A stretch of 64,000 nucleotides of DNA from assembly GCA_963920575.1 (NCBI GenBank), contig OY986967.1:1454527-1518526 (forward strand), given 5' to 3'. The first letter of the stretch is position 1; every line of letters begins with the position of its first letter. Positions 55,396 through 64,000 of this stretch are shown in pieces. Source of the stretch: Narthecium ossifragum. Lineage: Eukaryota; Streptophyta; Magnoliopsida; Dioscoreales; Nartheciaceae. Both the position numbers and the translations under genes were made by a program. The notes under the pieces are model-generated. The model was not told where the DNA came from. It worked only from the letters and a program-made list of their open reading frames with translations, and did no database searches.

Positions 55396-57046
55396 CAGCT
55401 GAGATAGAGCTTACCTCGTGATTCGCCACCTCTTCAAGCGGCTGTCTCTTTGGCGTGAACCCTGGTGGGTGACCAGGAGCCCCTCCGCTCTCCATGCCTT
55501 CCATCTGAGAGCCCTCCTCTAGGTCCCCTCCAGTCCGCAGGGCTTCTTGGATCTGCTGGAAGCCTAAGGTATGGTTCTCTCTTAGGGTGTCCTCCTCCAT
55601 CCCCTCATCTCCTCCTAAGTCGCCCTCCATCTGAGAGTCTCGCCCAGCTCCCAATCTATAGCCCTTAGGGATTACGAGAGGGCCAGGCCTGTTGGGTTTT
55701 CCTACCTCTTTAACATACCAACCAACCTCGTGAAGGCTCATCTCAGCCAAAATATCGTCCTCCACGTGTCCCATCCCATTTAATGGCCCAAACCGATTAC
55801 TTGATTCAGGCCCAATACCCTTCCCTACTTCTTTTCCTTTAGACTTCTGAGCCGCCGCCACCTCCTTAAAAGCCCTAGCTGGTACAGCACCATTCAAAGC
55901 AGGGTTTGTCGCTGCCTGCATCTTATCCGTTGCTATTGGTATATTCACCCTGCCTTGATCTCGCCACGTGTTCTCCCTGTCAACTCCCACCTGATGGTCC
56001 TGCGGAGTATGGAGCCTATCCTGCTCCAATCTTCTTCCACCCCTGTCTCTAGGAGCCTGCCGATTAGCCGGCCCTCTCTTCCGGCGGGTCTGGATTATCT
56101 GCCACCCAACCTCCGCTGAGCTGCTCCCAAAGTCTCCCTTGGCCACCGCACATCCTTGGCTATCGGGAACACTGCAGTCCATCTCATCCCCCCCTTTGTG
56201 AATCGGCGTCTCCTCAGCCTTCTTCCTTGCTGCACACTCCGCCACCCTATGCCCGATACAACCACAATAGGAGCATAGCGTCACATTTTCGTACACAAAA
56301 ACCTGTGTATATGTACCAAGCTTTCCATCTGAGTCTTCAAACTCCACTAGTGTGTCCATAATCACTGGCTTGGTAATATCAACTTCAACACACACCCGAG
56401 CATACTTTCCTCTATCTATGAACTTGGTGGAGTTGTCGATGGCGATGGGCACCCCGGCTCGCATTGCAACTGATAGGATCGCCTCCCTCTCTGAGCACTC
56501 AAAAGCAACATCCGGGATACGCAACCAGACCAGAGCATGGGTGAAGTCTGCGGCTCTCGGGCGAAAGCAATCCCTCCATCTTATCAGCGACAACGTCTTG
56601 CCATCCACCATCCAGGGGCCTCCCGTTAGAACCAACATCAAATCATCCTCGCTGCCAAACTTGAAAGCAAACACCCCATCGACCCTATCCACCACCAGAA
56701 ATGGCTCTGCTGTTCTCCACAAGCCAGCCAGCCGGCGCCGGAGAAACTCAATCCCCACGTTTCCTCCCATGAATCGGCCGAAAAGTGTATGCCTCCATCG
56801 CGCCCTTCCTCTCGCCAGCACCTCCGCCGGAATAACCGCTCTATCCGGTTTAGCATACCTCCCAATCCTTGCTAGCTCCGTGTTGGTAACATACTTCGAG
56901 CAGACCACGCTCTGGCTTGCAATCCTAGCCCAGGAGGAGCCATCCGCTTGGCCTTCCCAACTTCCGTCCACCGGCCTCGTCGGCGATGGATGAGGAAAAC
57001 CCTTATCCGGGGGCAGAGGAGGCATCCCCATCACTGGTTCCTCCAT
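55325..57046 (-). CDS. LINE ORF1 protein (DUF4283 plus CCHC zinc knuckle), 573 aa, intact
   Basis: This is the RNA-binding partner protein of the LINE. Residues about 85-245 form the DUF4283-type domain (IEFLRRRLAGLWR, FAFKFGSEDDLMLVLTGGPW, VWLRIPDVAFE). A CCHC zinc knuckle CSYCGCIGHRVAEC follows at about 260-275, then a long low-complexity Gly/Glu-rich tail. Known relatives bind element RNA and assemble with ORF2 for target-primed reverse transcription. The start is the ATG at 57046, about 50 bp inside the element. The end overlaps ORF2 by 71 bp in another frame, so ORF2 would need reinitiation or translational coupling. No stop or frameshift is seen. Confidence 0.92.
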   Translation of the reverse strand: MEEPVMGMPPLPPDKGFPHPSPTRPVDGSWEGQADGSSWARIASQSVVCSKYVTNTELARIGRYAKPDRAVIPAEVLARGRARWRHTLFGRFMGGNVGIEFLRRRLAGLWRTAEPFLVVDRVDGVFAFKFGSEDDLMLVLTGGPWMVDGKTLSLIRWRDCFRPRAADFTHALVWLRIPDVAFECSEREAILSVAMRAGVPIAIDNSTKFIDRGKYARVCVEVDITKPVIMDTLVEFEDSDGKLGTYTQVFVYENVTLCSYCGCIGHRVAECAARKKAEETPIHKGGDEMDCSVPDSQGCAVAKGDFGSSSAEVGWQIIQTRRKRGPANRQAPRDRGGRRLEQDRLHTPQDHQVGVDRENTWRDQGRVNIPIATDKMQAATNPALNGAVPARAFKEVAAAQKSKGKEVGKGIGPESSNRFGPLNGMGHVEDDILAEMSLHEVGWYVKEVGKPNRPGPLVIPKGYRLGAGRDSQMEGDLGGDEGMEEDTLRENHTLGFQQIQEALRTGGDLEEGSQMEGMESGGAPGHPPGFTPKRQPLEEVANHEVSSISADGAKRPKWGGFGGGASSASQSNV

Positions 57047-57112
57047 CCTCTCGATGTTTTCGATACAGCTCAGAGATGCTGCTACAGCCCTCCAATTTTA
57101 ATGCCAACCACC

Positions 57113-57369
57113 TAATTCAAAACTATTCATCCATCTCTCATTTAAAAAAATACATAAAGGGTATTCTAGAGATAAAAAAGTATAGCTGTCCAAAAGGGGA
57201 CTAAATGGCTTAAAATCTTTCAAGGAGACTATACAGCAAATAAAGTCTCCAAAAGAGACTAAACACCAATTTTCCGTTAAATGAATTTTATCGGTAGCCA
57301 TGCGCACAAATACAAATCATGACTCTCTTAGGAAATCTTCTGGGCGTCTTGATTTAGTTTACTTCTCTC
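57113..57369 (+). promoter_or_regulatory. Upstream region of the SurE-like gene, separated from farther DNA by the LINE
   Basis: Short A/T-rich stretch between the LINE and the ATG. No TATA box is assigned. Any element beyond 274 bp upstream is now displaced by 5.9 kb. Confidence 0.4.
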
Positions 57370-57666
57370 ATGACGACCAACCATCTCCCTCCCTCTCTCG
57401 TCTTCAATCTTCAGAACGTCCTCTTTGGCCGCAAGGTGGCTGGGTGTGGGGACGAAGAAGGGAGGAATGAGCCCGATCCAGAGGCACCCAAAGAGCTCAG
57501 CTTGACGGCCGAGGCTCTGGTGTCGGATTCATCGCCGGAGGCGTCGAAGCATGTGGTTCTTGTGACGAACGGAGATGGGATCGGTTCCCCCGGGCTCGCA
57601 CTTCTCGTTAGTGCTCTCGTTCGCGATGGGCGATACGATGTCCATGTCTGCGCCCCTGAATCGTCA
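57370..57666 (+). pseudogene. SurE-like 5'-nucleotidase/acid phosphatase, first exon only
   Basis: The first exon encodes a plant SurE N-terminus: LPPSLVFNLQNVLFGRK, an acidic linker, then HVVLVTNGDGIGSPGL (61-76) and LVRDGRYDVHVCAPES (83-98). SurE proteins are metal-dependent nucleotide phosphatases; the NxDG...D motif binds the metal. Here the residue usually Asp in GID-SPG is Gly (residue 72), which would affect metal binding. After CAPESS the family normally continues with a GHS-containing segment; no such exon and no good donor follow. T-rich intron-like DNA leads into the duplicated block at 58453. It is either a fragment or a gene interrupted by rearrangement. Confidence 0.8.
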
Positions 57667-58452
57667 GCTCTCTTTCCCCCTCTTTTGCGATTTTGGATTA
57701 GAAATTTATGCTTTTATGGGTCTCATTCCGATGTTTTGTTGGTGGGTTTCTTCGATTTTTTCCCTTTTCTTGTACGTATAAATCGGTGGGCGCGGTTTTT
57801 ATGCTTAATATGTTCAAGAAAGGAATCTTGATGTATTTTAGCGCTGGATTCTTGCTTTGTTTGGTGGGTTTGTTCTGTTTTGCGAATTGGGTTATGGTAT
57901 TGTTAAATGTTGCTTTAATGCGTTTCTCACGTTGATGGGTTCTTGGAATTTTTTTCCTTGCTTTGGATTCTTTCTTTTGATGCATTCTTAGTGATGGGTG
58001 TCGCATCTTTTCTTCAATTTGGTATTGAGTTTGTTTGTTCTATTCTCTACACGTTGATGGGTTCTGTCTTCTTCTTCTCTAAAAACTCTACTGCTTGGTT
58101 TTGTTCGGTTGTATTTATTGAGATTTTTGGCAACTTGCTGGACACTGGTTTCTTTAATTTAGTGAGCCGTTTTTGGAGTTCTTGGGATTCTGATATGTAT
58201 TCGCTGAACAAATAACTTGGGATGTGAGTGATTGATTCTATGCTGCTTGTTTTCTTGATTGGGATTCAACAAGCCTTCTTTAGGCCTTCTTTAAAACCCG
58301 GACCGGGTTTTTGACCAAGGCCTGGGCTGGCCCTGAACCCGGATCAGCCGGTCCAGCAGGGCCAGGGCCAACACCGGGGCCGGACCGGGCTACGGCCCTG
58401 GTGGGCCCAGAGCTGGACCTGTACGGGTCGGGCCATTTGGGCCCTTTGGACA
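57667..58452 (+). other. Intron-like T-rich DNA and a GC-rich insert
   Basis: 57700-58285 is T-rich, with no SurE exon recognised. 58290-58450 is a GC-rich GGGCCNGG-type stretch similar in place and style to 22735-22860 before duplicated block A. Confidence 0.45.
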
Positions 58453-60436
58453 CCCCTGTACAGCCGGGATGATTTAGGACCCGCTTCCCTCGCAATACAT
58501 TACAAATTTGGGGATAGAGCAGAGCATATACTTTATCTAGGGTTTCAGACTCTTGGCGGTGGATCTGCGTAGCGGTATGTGTTTTTCCTTTTCTATTTCC
58601 TATTATTTGTTGTTTTCAAGTGGTATTTACTATTTAATGCCTTTTGACGTTTATTCTAGCCTGATCCATGTTGTGATTTATTTATTTATGATTTATGGAT
58701 GATTACAGAGAGGGATTATGGTTTTGTTCTCTTAGTTCTAGAGACTGACAGCCAGGGTTCTGGCGTAATTTTGTTAACTTTTATTTTTCGCTTTTTAATG
58801 TCTTGGAGATGCTTTGGTGTGATCCTCTCTTTTCTTTTTCCCAGCTTTGTTTATGACAGCCGTCAAGAGTTACTATTAGCCTTTGTAGTAATGCGATCGT
58901 TCTATGTTCCTATCGTGATTTTTTATTTTTTTTGGTTATTTCGGGGATTTTGGATATCTGCAGCGAAGATTCTGATCTTACTTGCTCGGGTTTCTTGGGT
59001 AGTATCTTCGATTTGATGCTCTTTACACTGTGTTTATATATCTTGATCTACAGTGATCTACTCAGGTCTGGATACGTGCAGCTTCTTCCGGTCGCAGCAT
59101 GAGTATGCTAATTCACCGCCTTTTTATAATAATAATAAAATCCCTAAATATCTATATTTTCTTGTTTCTGATGCCGGGTGATCTCTAATAGAGAAGCATA
59201 GGAAACTGATCTGGGACCTCTCCCAGCTTGAGGATGTACTTGCTAAAAATGATGATGGAGTAGTGTACCTCAGGTCCGGACCACTCCTCACCACCCAGGA
59301 ATTCATGGAGATGTTTGACATTCTGTATCCAAAGCTGAAGCAGGAGGAGGTGGACGTCGAATGGCGTAATCCACTGAAGCCGAGAGAAATAGACAAGGTA
59401 TTGGCTGAGATGTGGGAACGCGTTGCCAAGTTGGAGGCCGAGATCAAAGGGAGAGAGCCTGAATCGATCCATGTCCATAAGAAAATCATAAAATATAGAA
59501 AGAGGTCTTAATTTGTCTCTTACATCGATTAAGTTTTGGTTATGTTTTTTTTTTTTTGAAGTAACTAATTCTTGGGTTTCCTTTTCAACAGTGGTCGCCG
59601 CATCGATTCATCTCTTTACCTGAAGCTGGCCGAGATCGAGCGGGATTTGGAGGAGAAAGAACGGGCTGTGGATCATCTCAAGACACGGATGGAAGCATTA
59701 GAGGAGGCTAAGCAAGTTTAGTAGTTATCTTAACGTTTTTGTTTGTTATGTTTTCTAGTTTATAGTTTATGAAGATGATGGCTGATAGTGGATTAGATGC
59801 TTTTTATAAGCATATTTATACAGCTAGATGTTTTTTTATATATATAAAATCTCTAGTTTATAACCATATTTTTACATCTGCAAATAATCAAGCGTGTGGT
59901 GGTCACTAAGAGCAGGAACCCTGCCTTGCATCTTCAGGCACGCAGGTCTCTGATCTCTGGGGTGACTTATGGCCCTTTTGATTAACACAGTTTCTCGGTG
60001 CTGCACTGATCTGCTCGTTCCCACTAGGGACATTGCTCTCAAGTAGAGTTCATGTTAGTATAGTTGCATATATTCAAAAACACAACTTGTGCTAAAAGCA
60101 TGAACATATTACCTGCTGTGCTAGAAATTGTGCACCTGGGCCTTTATCATGATGAATTTTTTTTTGTCTTTAATCTTATTTATTTTTAGTGTAATTGTCT
60201 ATTGCTTGCCAGGTGGCATGGGGGCCCCATTATATCTTATATTGTGCTAACTGCTAAGCTTATCAGGTGCAATTGTTTCCCAGGAAGAAAAATAGTATCT
60301 GTATTGAAAGCTACCCATCTTTCTCTTTGGATAGTAGTTGATTTCAAAACTAAAAGAACTATTTATAATGAAATGAGTTCGATGGTGGTTATGAGCATGA
60401 CGAAGACGTCGAAAGGAACTAGTTGGATATCTGTTT
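58453..60436 (+). repeat. Duplicated block B (partner at 22885-24966)
   Basis: Same order of features as block A: leader (AGGGTTTCAGACTCTTGG, donor GTATGTG at about 58574), T-rich introns, a coiled-coil gene and its 3' flank up to ACTAGTTGGATATCTGTTTC. Block B is better preserved than block A. Confidence 0.85.
59099..59721 (+). CDS. Intact small coiled-coil protein, 148 aa, unknown family
   Basis: Exons are 59099-59102 (ATG plus A), 59192-59504 and 59592-59721; all introns are GT-AG. The join gives 148 residues. The sequence begins MKKHRKLIWDLSQLEDVLAK, then GPLLTTQEFMEMFDILYPKL (31-50), then a helical segment (about 64-92, IDKVLAEMWERVAKLEAEIK) and a second (114-146, YLKLAEIERDLEEKERAVDH). 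A phase-2 intron splits codon 106. A 5'-UTR intron is likely. No known domain is recognised. Length, two-helix layout and phase-2 intron in the coil match the gene at 43563, although direct sequence identity is low. A broken copy lies at 23672 and a dead copy at 60958. Confidence 0.75.
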
Positions 60437-60475
60437 CTATTTTTCTCTTGATGTTTGTTGCAAGGATTGTTGTGT

Positions 60476-60783
60476 AATATTGATTTTTTTTTCTGGATTA
60501 TTTACTTATACTGCTGTGGACTATTGTAAGATTCCAGATTCCGGTCTTTAAAGTTGGGTACTATCTTCGATTCACAATCTTTTTATGGCGTTTATGTATC
60601 TTTATTTTTTATTTGGATGATGTCTTCATCAAAGTAATATAAGACATTAGGTTTCTGTTCTCCTTATTGTGACTAATTTTGTGACTAATTTCCTTCGTTT
60701 AGACTTTAGATGATAGTTATGGCATAATTGTGAGTTCGTTTGGGTTTCTATTTTCTGGATCCCCCCCCCCCCCCCCTTCTAAA
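60476..60783. repeat. Sequence repeated at 48711-49012
   Basis: See the entry at 48711. This copy ends in a C run of about 17 bases (60762-60778) where the other has T4 and C5. Confidence 0.7.
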
Positions 60784-60953
60784 TTACTATTTTTCTGGCG
60801 CATTTCTAGTTTCGATTCCTGTGGTCTTTAATATTTTATCAACTGATTCTTGATTTGCAAAAGCAATCGATTTTAATGTATACATGATATATAATATTTT
60901 CTTATCTCTTGACAGGGGTTTCATCTGATTGATTTGCAGCTTTTAGCCGAATA

Positions 60954-61862
60954 TCAGCATGAGTATGCTCTATCATTTTATTTTAAAAGTCAAGTATGCT
61001 GATTTTCTTGCTTGGTGATGTCTAAATTCACTTTACTAGGGAAGGATAGGAAAATTATTTGGGACCTCTCCCAACTTTGTGATGTACTTCCTAGAGATGC
61101 TGGAGTAGTGTAGTTGAAATCCGGACGTCTCCTCACCACCCAATAGTAAGAGTTCTGTGATATATTCAGCACTCTGGAGCAAAGGATGAACCTTGTGGAC
61201 TTGGACGTGGCATAGGATAGTCAACTGAAGGCTGGAGAAATAAAGAAGGTATTGACTGAAATGCAGGATGGCGTGGCCATGCTGGAGGCTGAGATCAAAG
61301 AGATAACAACCTGAATCAATCGCTGTCCTTGAGAAAACCCTTAAATATTGAATGAGGTTAGATAGCCTTCATTTTGTCCCTCATTTCAATCAAGTTTCTG
61401 TTGTATTTTTAAAATTTCAGCACTCAATAGTGTTGAATTCATCTGTTATTCCAAGGTTTTAATCCCTTACACATGTTACCTACCTATTCTTGTTCTTGGG
61501 GGTTTTGTTTGCAATAGTCATCAATTATCCCAAATGCTTAAGCCAGATGGAAAGAATAAAATTTGTATGAGTAGAGGTGAATGTTGACTTTTAAACAGCC
61601 CCAAAAACTTAAGCTGATGAGAAGAGGTGAAATTGTGGATTTACTTATATTCTAGCAAATAGTGCCTTTGTTTCCAATTTTTTGAAGAAGTAATTCTTGG
61701 TTTTCCTTTTCAACAGTGGTCGCCGTGTTGATTCGTCTCTTCACCTGAAGCTGGTCCAGATCGAGAGGGATTTGGAGGAGACATAACGGGCTGTGGATCT
61801 TCTGACTGAAGACACGAATGGAAAAATTAGAGGCGGCTCAAGAAGTCGCAGCAACAGCATAG
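60954..61862 (+). pseudogene. Third, dead copy of the coiled-coil gene
   Basis: The same exon order is readable: TTGCAG then CTTTTAGCCGAATATCAGC and ATGA at about 60958-60961, an exon at about 61045-61300 (with GACCTCTCCCAACTTTGTGA, CACCACCCA) and a last exon at about 61718-61862 (GAAGCTGGTCCAGATCGAGA). It has in-frame stops (TAG after GAGTAG at about 61108, TAA in GGAGACATAACGG at about 61784) and several indels. Clearly inactive. Confidence 0.75.
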
Positions 61863-62895
61863 TTTCTTTGGCAGTTAAAAATTTGTACCATAATGGAAGA
61901 TCTCTCACTGGGTTAGGACGGTAGATGAGTTTGTTTGGTTTTCTATTTTCTGGACTTCTTTCCCTTCTAAAAGTTACTACTGTTTCTGGTGCTTTTCTAG
62001 TTTTGGTTTTCCTGTGATCTTTACTTTACTGTTGTGTAAACTGATTCTTGAGTTGCAAAAGCAATCCATTCCAATCCTAACATTGCATTGTGATCAATTG
62101 CAGAGTGGCTAGGGCCCGTTTGGATTGATGATAGGATAAGTTTGTATGTCAGATAAACTAAAAATTATGTAAGTATTAAAGGTAATCATTTAAGATTATG
62201 GATAAAGTGTTTGGATGCATAAATGATGTTTATGTATATTTTATCTTTAATCCAAACAGCTTTTAGTTTTGCAGCGAAGGATAATACAGAGTGACCAGTT
62301 GTTGTTGGCTGTTGAATAAAATTAATGGAATGAAAGTGATAAATAATAAGTATAGTGTCAAATCTTTTCATATTTGGATATATTTGGAAGAGATTCAAAA
62401 CAGCAACCCAATTCTCCAAATATATTTGACAATGGCGCAGGAAGATTGATCGATTACTTCATATAAATAAGTTTGAAATTTCTCTTGTATAAATTGTCAT
62501 TCAATTATTTTAAAACTATGACCTATAATATCAAAATTATAATATTTCCTTCTATATACTAATAACTAGTAAATCTCCCTACTATCTGATAGGGTAACTA
62601 CCCTTTCTCTCCTCGTCTCCCTTATTAACTCCCCACTAACCCTCCCTAACTCCCCCACTAACTTTTCACCTCTCTCACTAACTCCTCCACTAACTTCCCA
62701 CCTCTTCCACTAACTTCCCTCCACCTAGACTCCACCTAGAATAATCGGCTAAATTATGTATTAGTACCATGTAGTTTTGGTCAACTTTTTATATGGTCCC
62801 TGAATTTCAATTTCGTGACATTGAGTTCCTCAATTTTATTTTTGGTTCTCATGTGGGCCTCCACCCCAATTTCCGTCAGCTAACTAACGGCAAAA
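61863..62895. other. Intergenic DNA with a possible small MITE
   Basis: 62111-62263 has ends GGCCCGTTTGGATTGATGAT and TTAATCCAAACAGC, an imperfect Tourist-like pair without a clear target duplication. 62575-62735 is made of CTCCCCACTAAC repeats. No gene. Confidence 0.45.
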
Positions 62896-62922
62896 GGGGT
62901 CACGTGCAGCGCACGTGACCCC
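62896..62922. promoter_or_regulatory. Perfect hairpin with two CACGTG boxes
   Basis: GGGGTCACGTGC and GCACGTGACCCC are perfect inverted arms around a 3-base loop. Both carry a G-box core CACGTG. The hairpin is flanked on both sides by CCGTCAGCTAACTAAC. Regulatory use is not shown. Confidence 0.5.
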
Positions 62923-64000
62923 CTTCCGTCAGCTAACTAACAACGTCGCCGTCGTCCCCTTCTTTCCTCTCTCCGGTGATCCGGCAACCTCCTATCAAAC
63001 CCACCGTCGCCGTCATCCATAGACGAGTTCTTCAAGCTGCCTCTCACCCATTATCTCTCTCTCTCTCTCCCCCTTCTCACCTAGGATCTCACCCTCGCCT
63101 GACCTCGACCTCGGCGACCTCTCCGTCAACGGCGACCTCGACCTCTCTCTCCCCATCAACGGCGATCTCTCTCTCTCTCCTCCCCTTGGGCTCCAGCTCC
63201 CTCTTCTCCTACCTCGAGCTCGGAGGCGGCATCGAGCTCGGAGGAGCTCGGAGGCTCCGAGCTCAATGCCTCCAACCCCTCTCTCCTCCGACCTCTCTCT
63301 CCTCCGCCCTCTCTCTCTCCTCCGGCCTTTCCACCCTCGATGGCTCGATGTCGCCCCGTCCACCCTCGACGCCGCCCCCCATTCCTCCATTACCAAGCGC
63401 CGCCACCTCCGAAGATCACCACCGCCCACCTCCGAAGATCACCACCGCCGCCCACCACCATCCCCGTGTCCCCATCGCAGAGCAAACCCTCCATCACCCC
63501 GGTGATCGACCTCGAAACCCTCTTCTCCGCAGCCGGCCACCACCCGATCTCCTCATCTACAGCCTTCCATCTCCCTGACCCACCTCCAAAAGCTTTCTCG
63601 GGCTGCCACGATTCTACCTCCACCCTTCATTGGCCTCGAAAGCACCTCCACTGCCGCCGGCGACCACCTTCCATGAAACCCACCACCGGCCACCCACTCG
63701 AATCTCCTCATCTACGGCTTCTAAACGACCCTCTTCCCAGGTTTGTGTGGTTGCTTAGGGGTGCCCCGGCGAGGAAACCCGATAAAAATCGAATTTTTAA
63801 GAGGAGGACAGGGTGGATTGAGGCCAGGGTAGGGTGGAAGGGGAAAACAGAGGGTGCGCGCTGGTGGCAAAGCACTAGCGATAGCTTGGTGTCAGACTAG
63901 GTTGAGGGTGGTCGTAGAGAGATAGAAGGACAGCCAACCACCTAGGCAGCTGCTTACCGGCGGCGAGGAAGTTGCTGGCTGCTAATGGGGAAGGTGGTGG
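62923..64000. other. GC-rich DNA with CT repeats, no supported gene
   Basis: (CT)n tracts at 63055-63070 and around 63140-63330, and a short tandem CCGAAGATCACCACCG at 63408 and 63432. Pro/Ser/Arg-rich frames are open on both strands because of base composition. It may be the 5' region of a gene beyond the window. Confidence 0.45.

Larger units (their letters stand above)
51225..57096 (-). mobile_element. Near full-length L1-clade LINE, 5.87 kb
   Basis: On the minus strand this has a short leader (57096-57047), ORF1, an overlapping ORF2 and a poly-A tail (T8 at 51225-51232). A perfect 16-bp target duplication TTTAATGCCAACCACC lies at 51209-51224 and 57097-57112. The ORFs are almost undamaged, so the insertion is recent. 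The 5' end lies 274 bp upstream of the SurE-like ATG, so the LINE sits in or near that promoter, in the opposite orientation. Confidence 0.95.

Noticed and set aside
63340..63900. 186-codon Pro/His-rich frame at the right edge
   Set aside because: Opposite-strand frames of similar length overlap it and composition explains it. It may be a 5' UTR or promoter.

Overview
The window is nuclear DNA of a flowering plant: spliced genes with GT-AG introns, a RuBisCO small subunit gene, a VIN3-like Polycomb gene, L1-clade LINEs, Copia and Gypsy LTR remnants, Tourist/PIF-like and Mutator-like MITEs, and many minisatellites. I cannot fix the species. A monocot is plausible but not shown. Two 200-bp runs of N (9622-9821, 49474-49673) are scaffold gaps. 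Real gene density is low; most of the DNA is nested repeats.

Layout. 0.3-1.05 kb: two exons of a divergent rbcS gene (+), convergent with a complete four-exon VIN3-like gene (1719-6735, -, 742 aa). 7-16 kb: mostly non-coding, with an 862-bp Tourist-like MITE and a decayed Gypsy remnant. 16.2-21.7 kb: a tandem array of about six units carrying pieces of a small coiled-coil gene family on both strands. 22.9-25 kb: a duplicated block with a broken coiled-coil gene. 26-27 kb: an AT-rich minisatellite. 27.7-31.8 kb: a HAD-phosphatase (GS1-like) gene with indels; one intron holds a MITE that itself holds a truncated LINE. 32.4-34.3 kb: another truncated LINE. 34.4-35.7 kb: nested MITEs with a 104-bp tandem repeat. 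35.9-43.05 kb: a 7.2-kb composite bounded by about 86-bp terminal inverted repeats, containing a 2.3-kb solo LTR and large GAGAGAAAACTC minisatellites. 43.5-44.1 kb: an intact coiled-coil gene (148 aa). 44.26-46.84 kb: a deleted Copia element. 47.2-47.6 kb: a fold-back MITE with a 9-bp TSD. 49.95-50.8 kb: a 95-bp tandem repeat. 51.2-57.1 kb: a nearly intact L1-type LINE with a 16-bp TSD, about 270 bp upstream of the first exon of a SurE-like phosphatase gene. 58.45-60.44 kb: the second copy of the duplicated block, with an intact coiled-coil gene (148 aa), followed by a third, dead copy at 61-62 kb.

The item least explained by known annotation is the coiled-coil gene family. Two intact members both encode exactly 148 residues, both have a phase-2 intron inside a coiled-coil region, and related fragments occur at five places in this window, including the double-stranded tandem array at 16-21.7 kb. 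I recognise no domain in it. Several apparent frameshifts (GS1 gene, LINE ORF2) are single-base changes in homopolymers, so assembly error must be excluded before calling decay.
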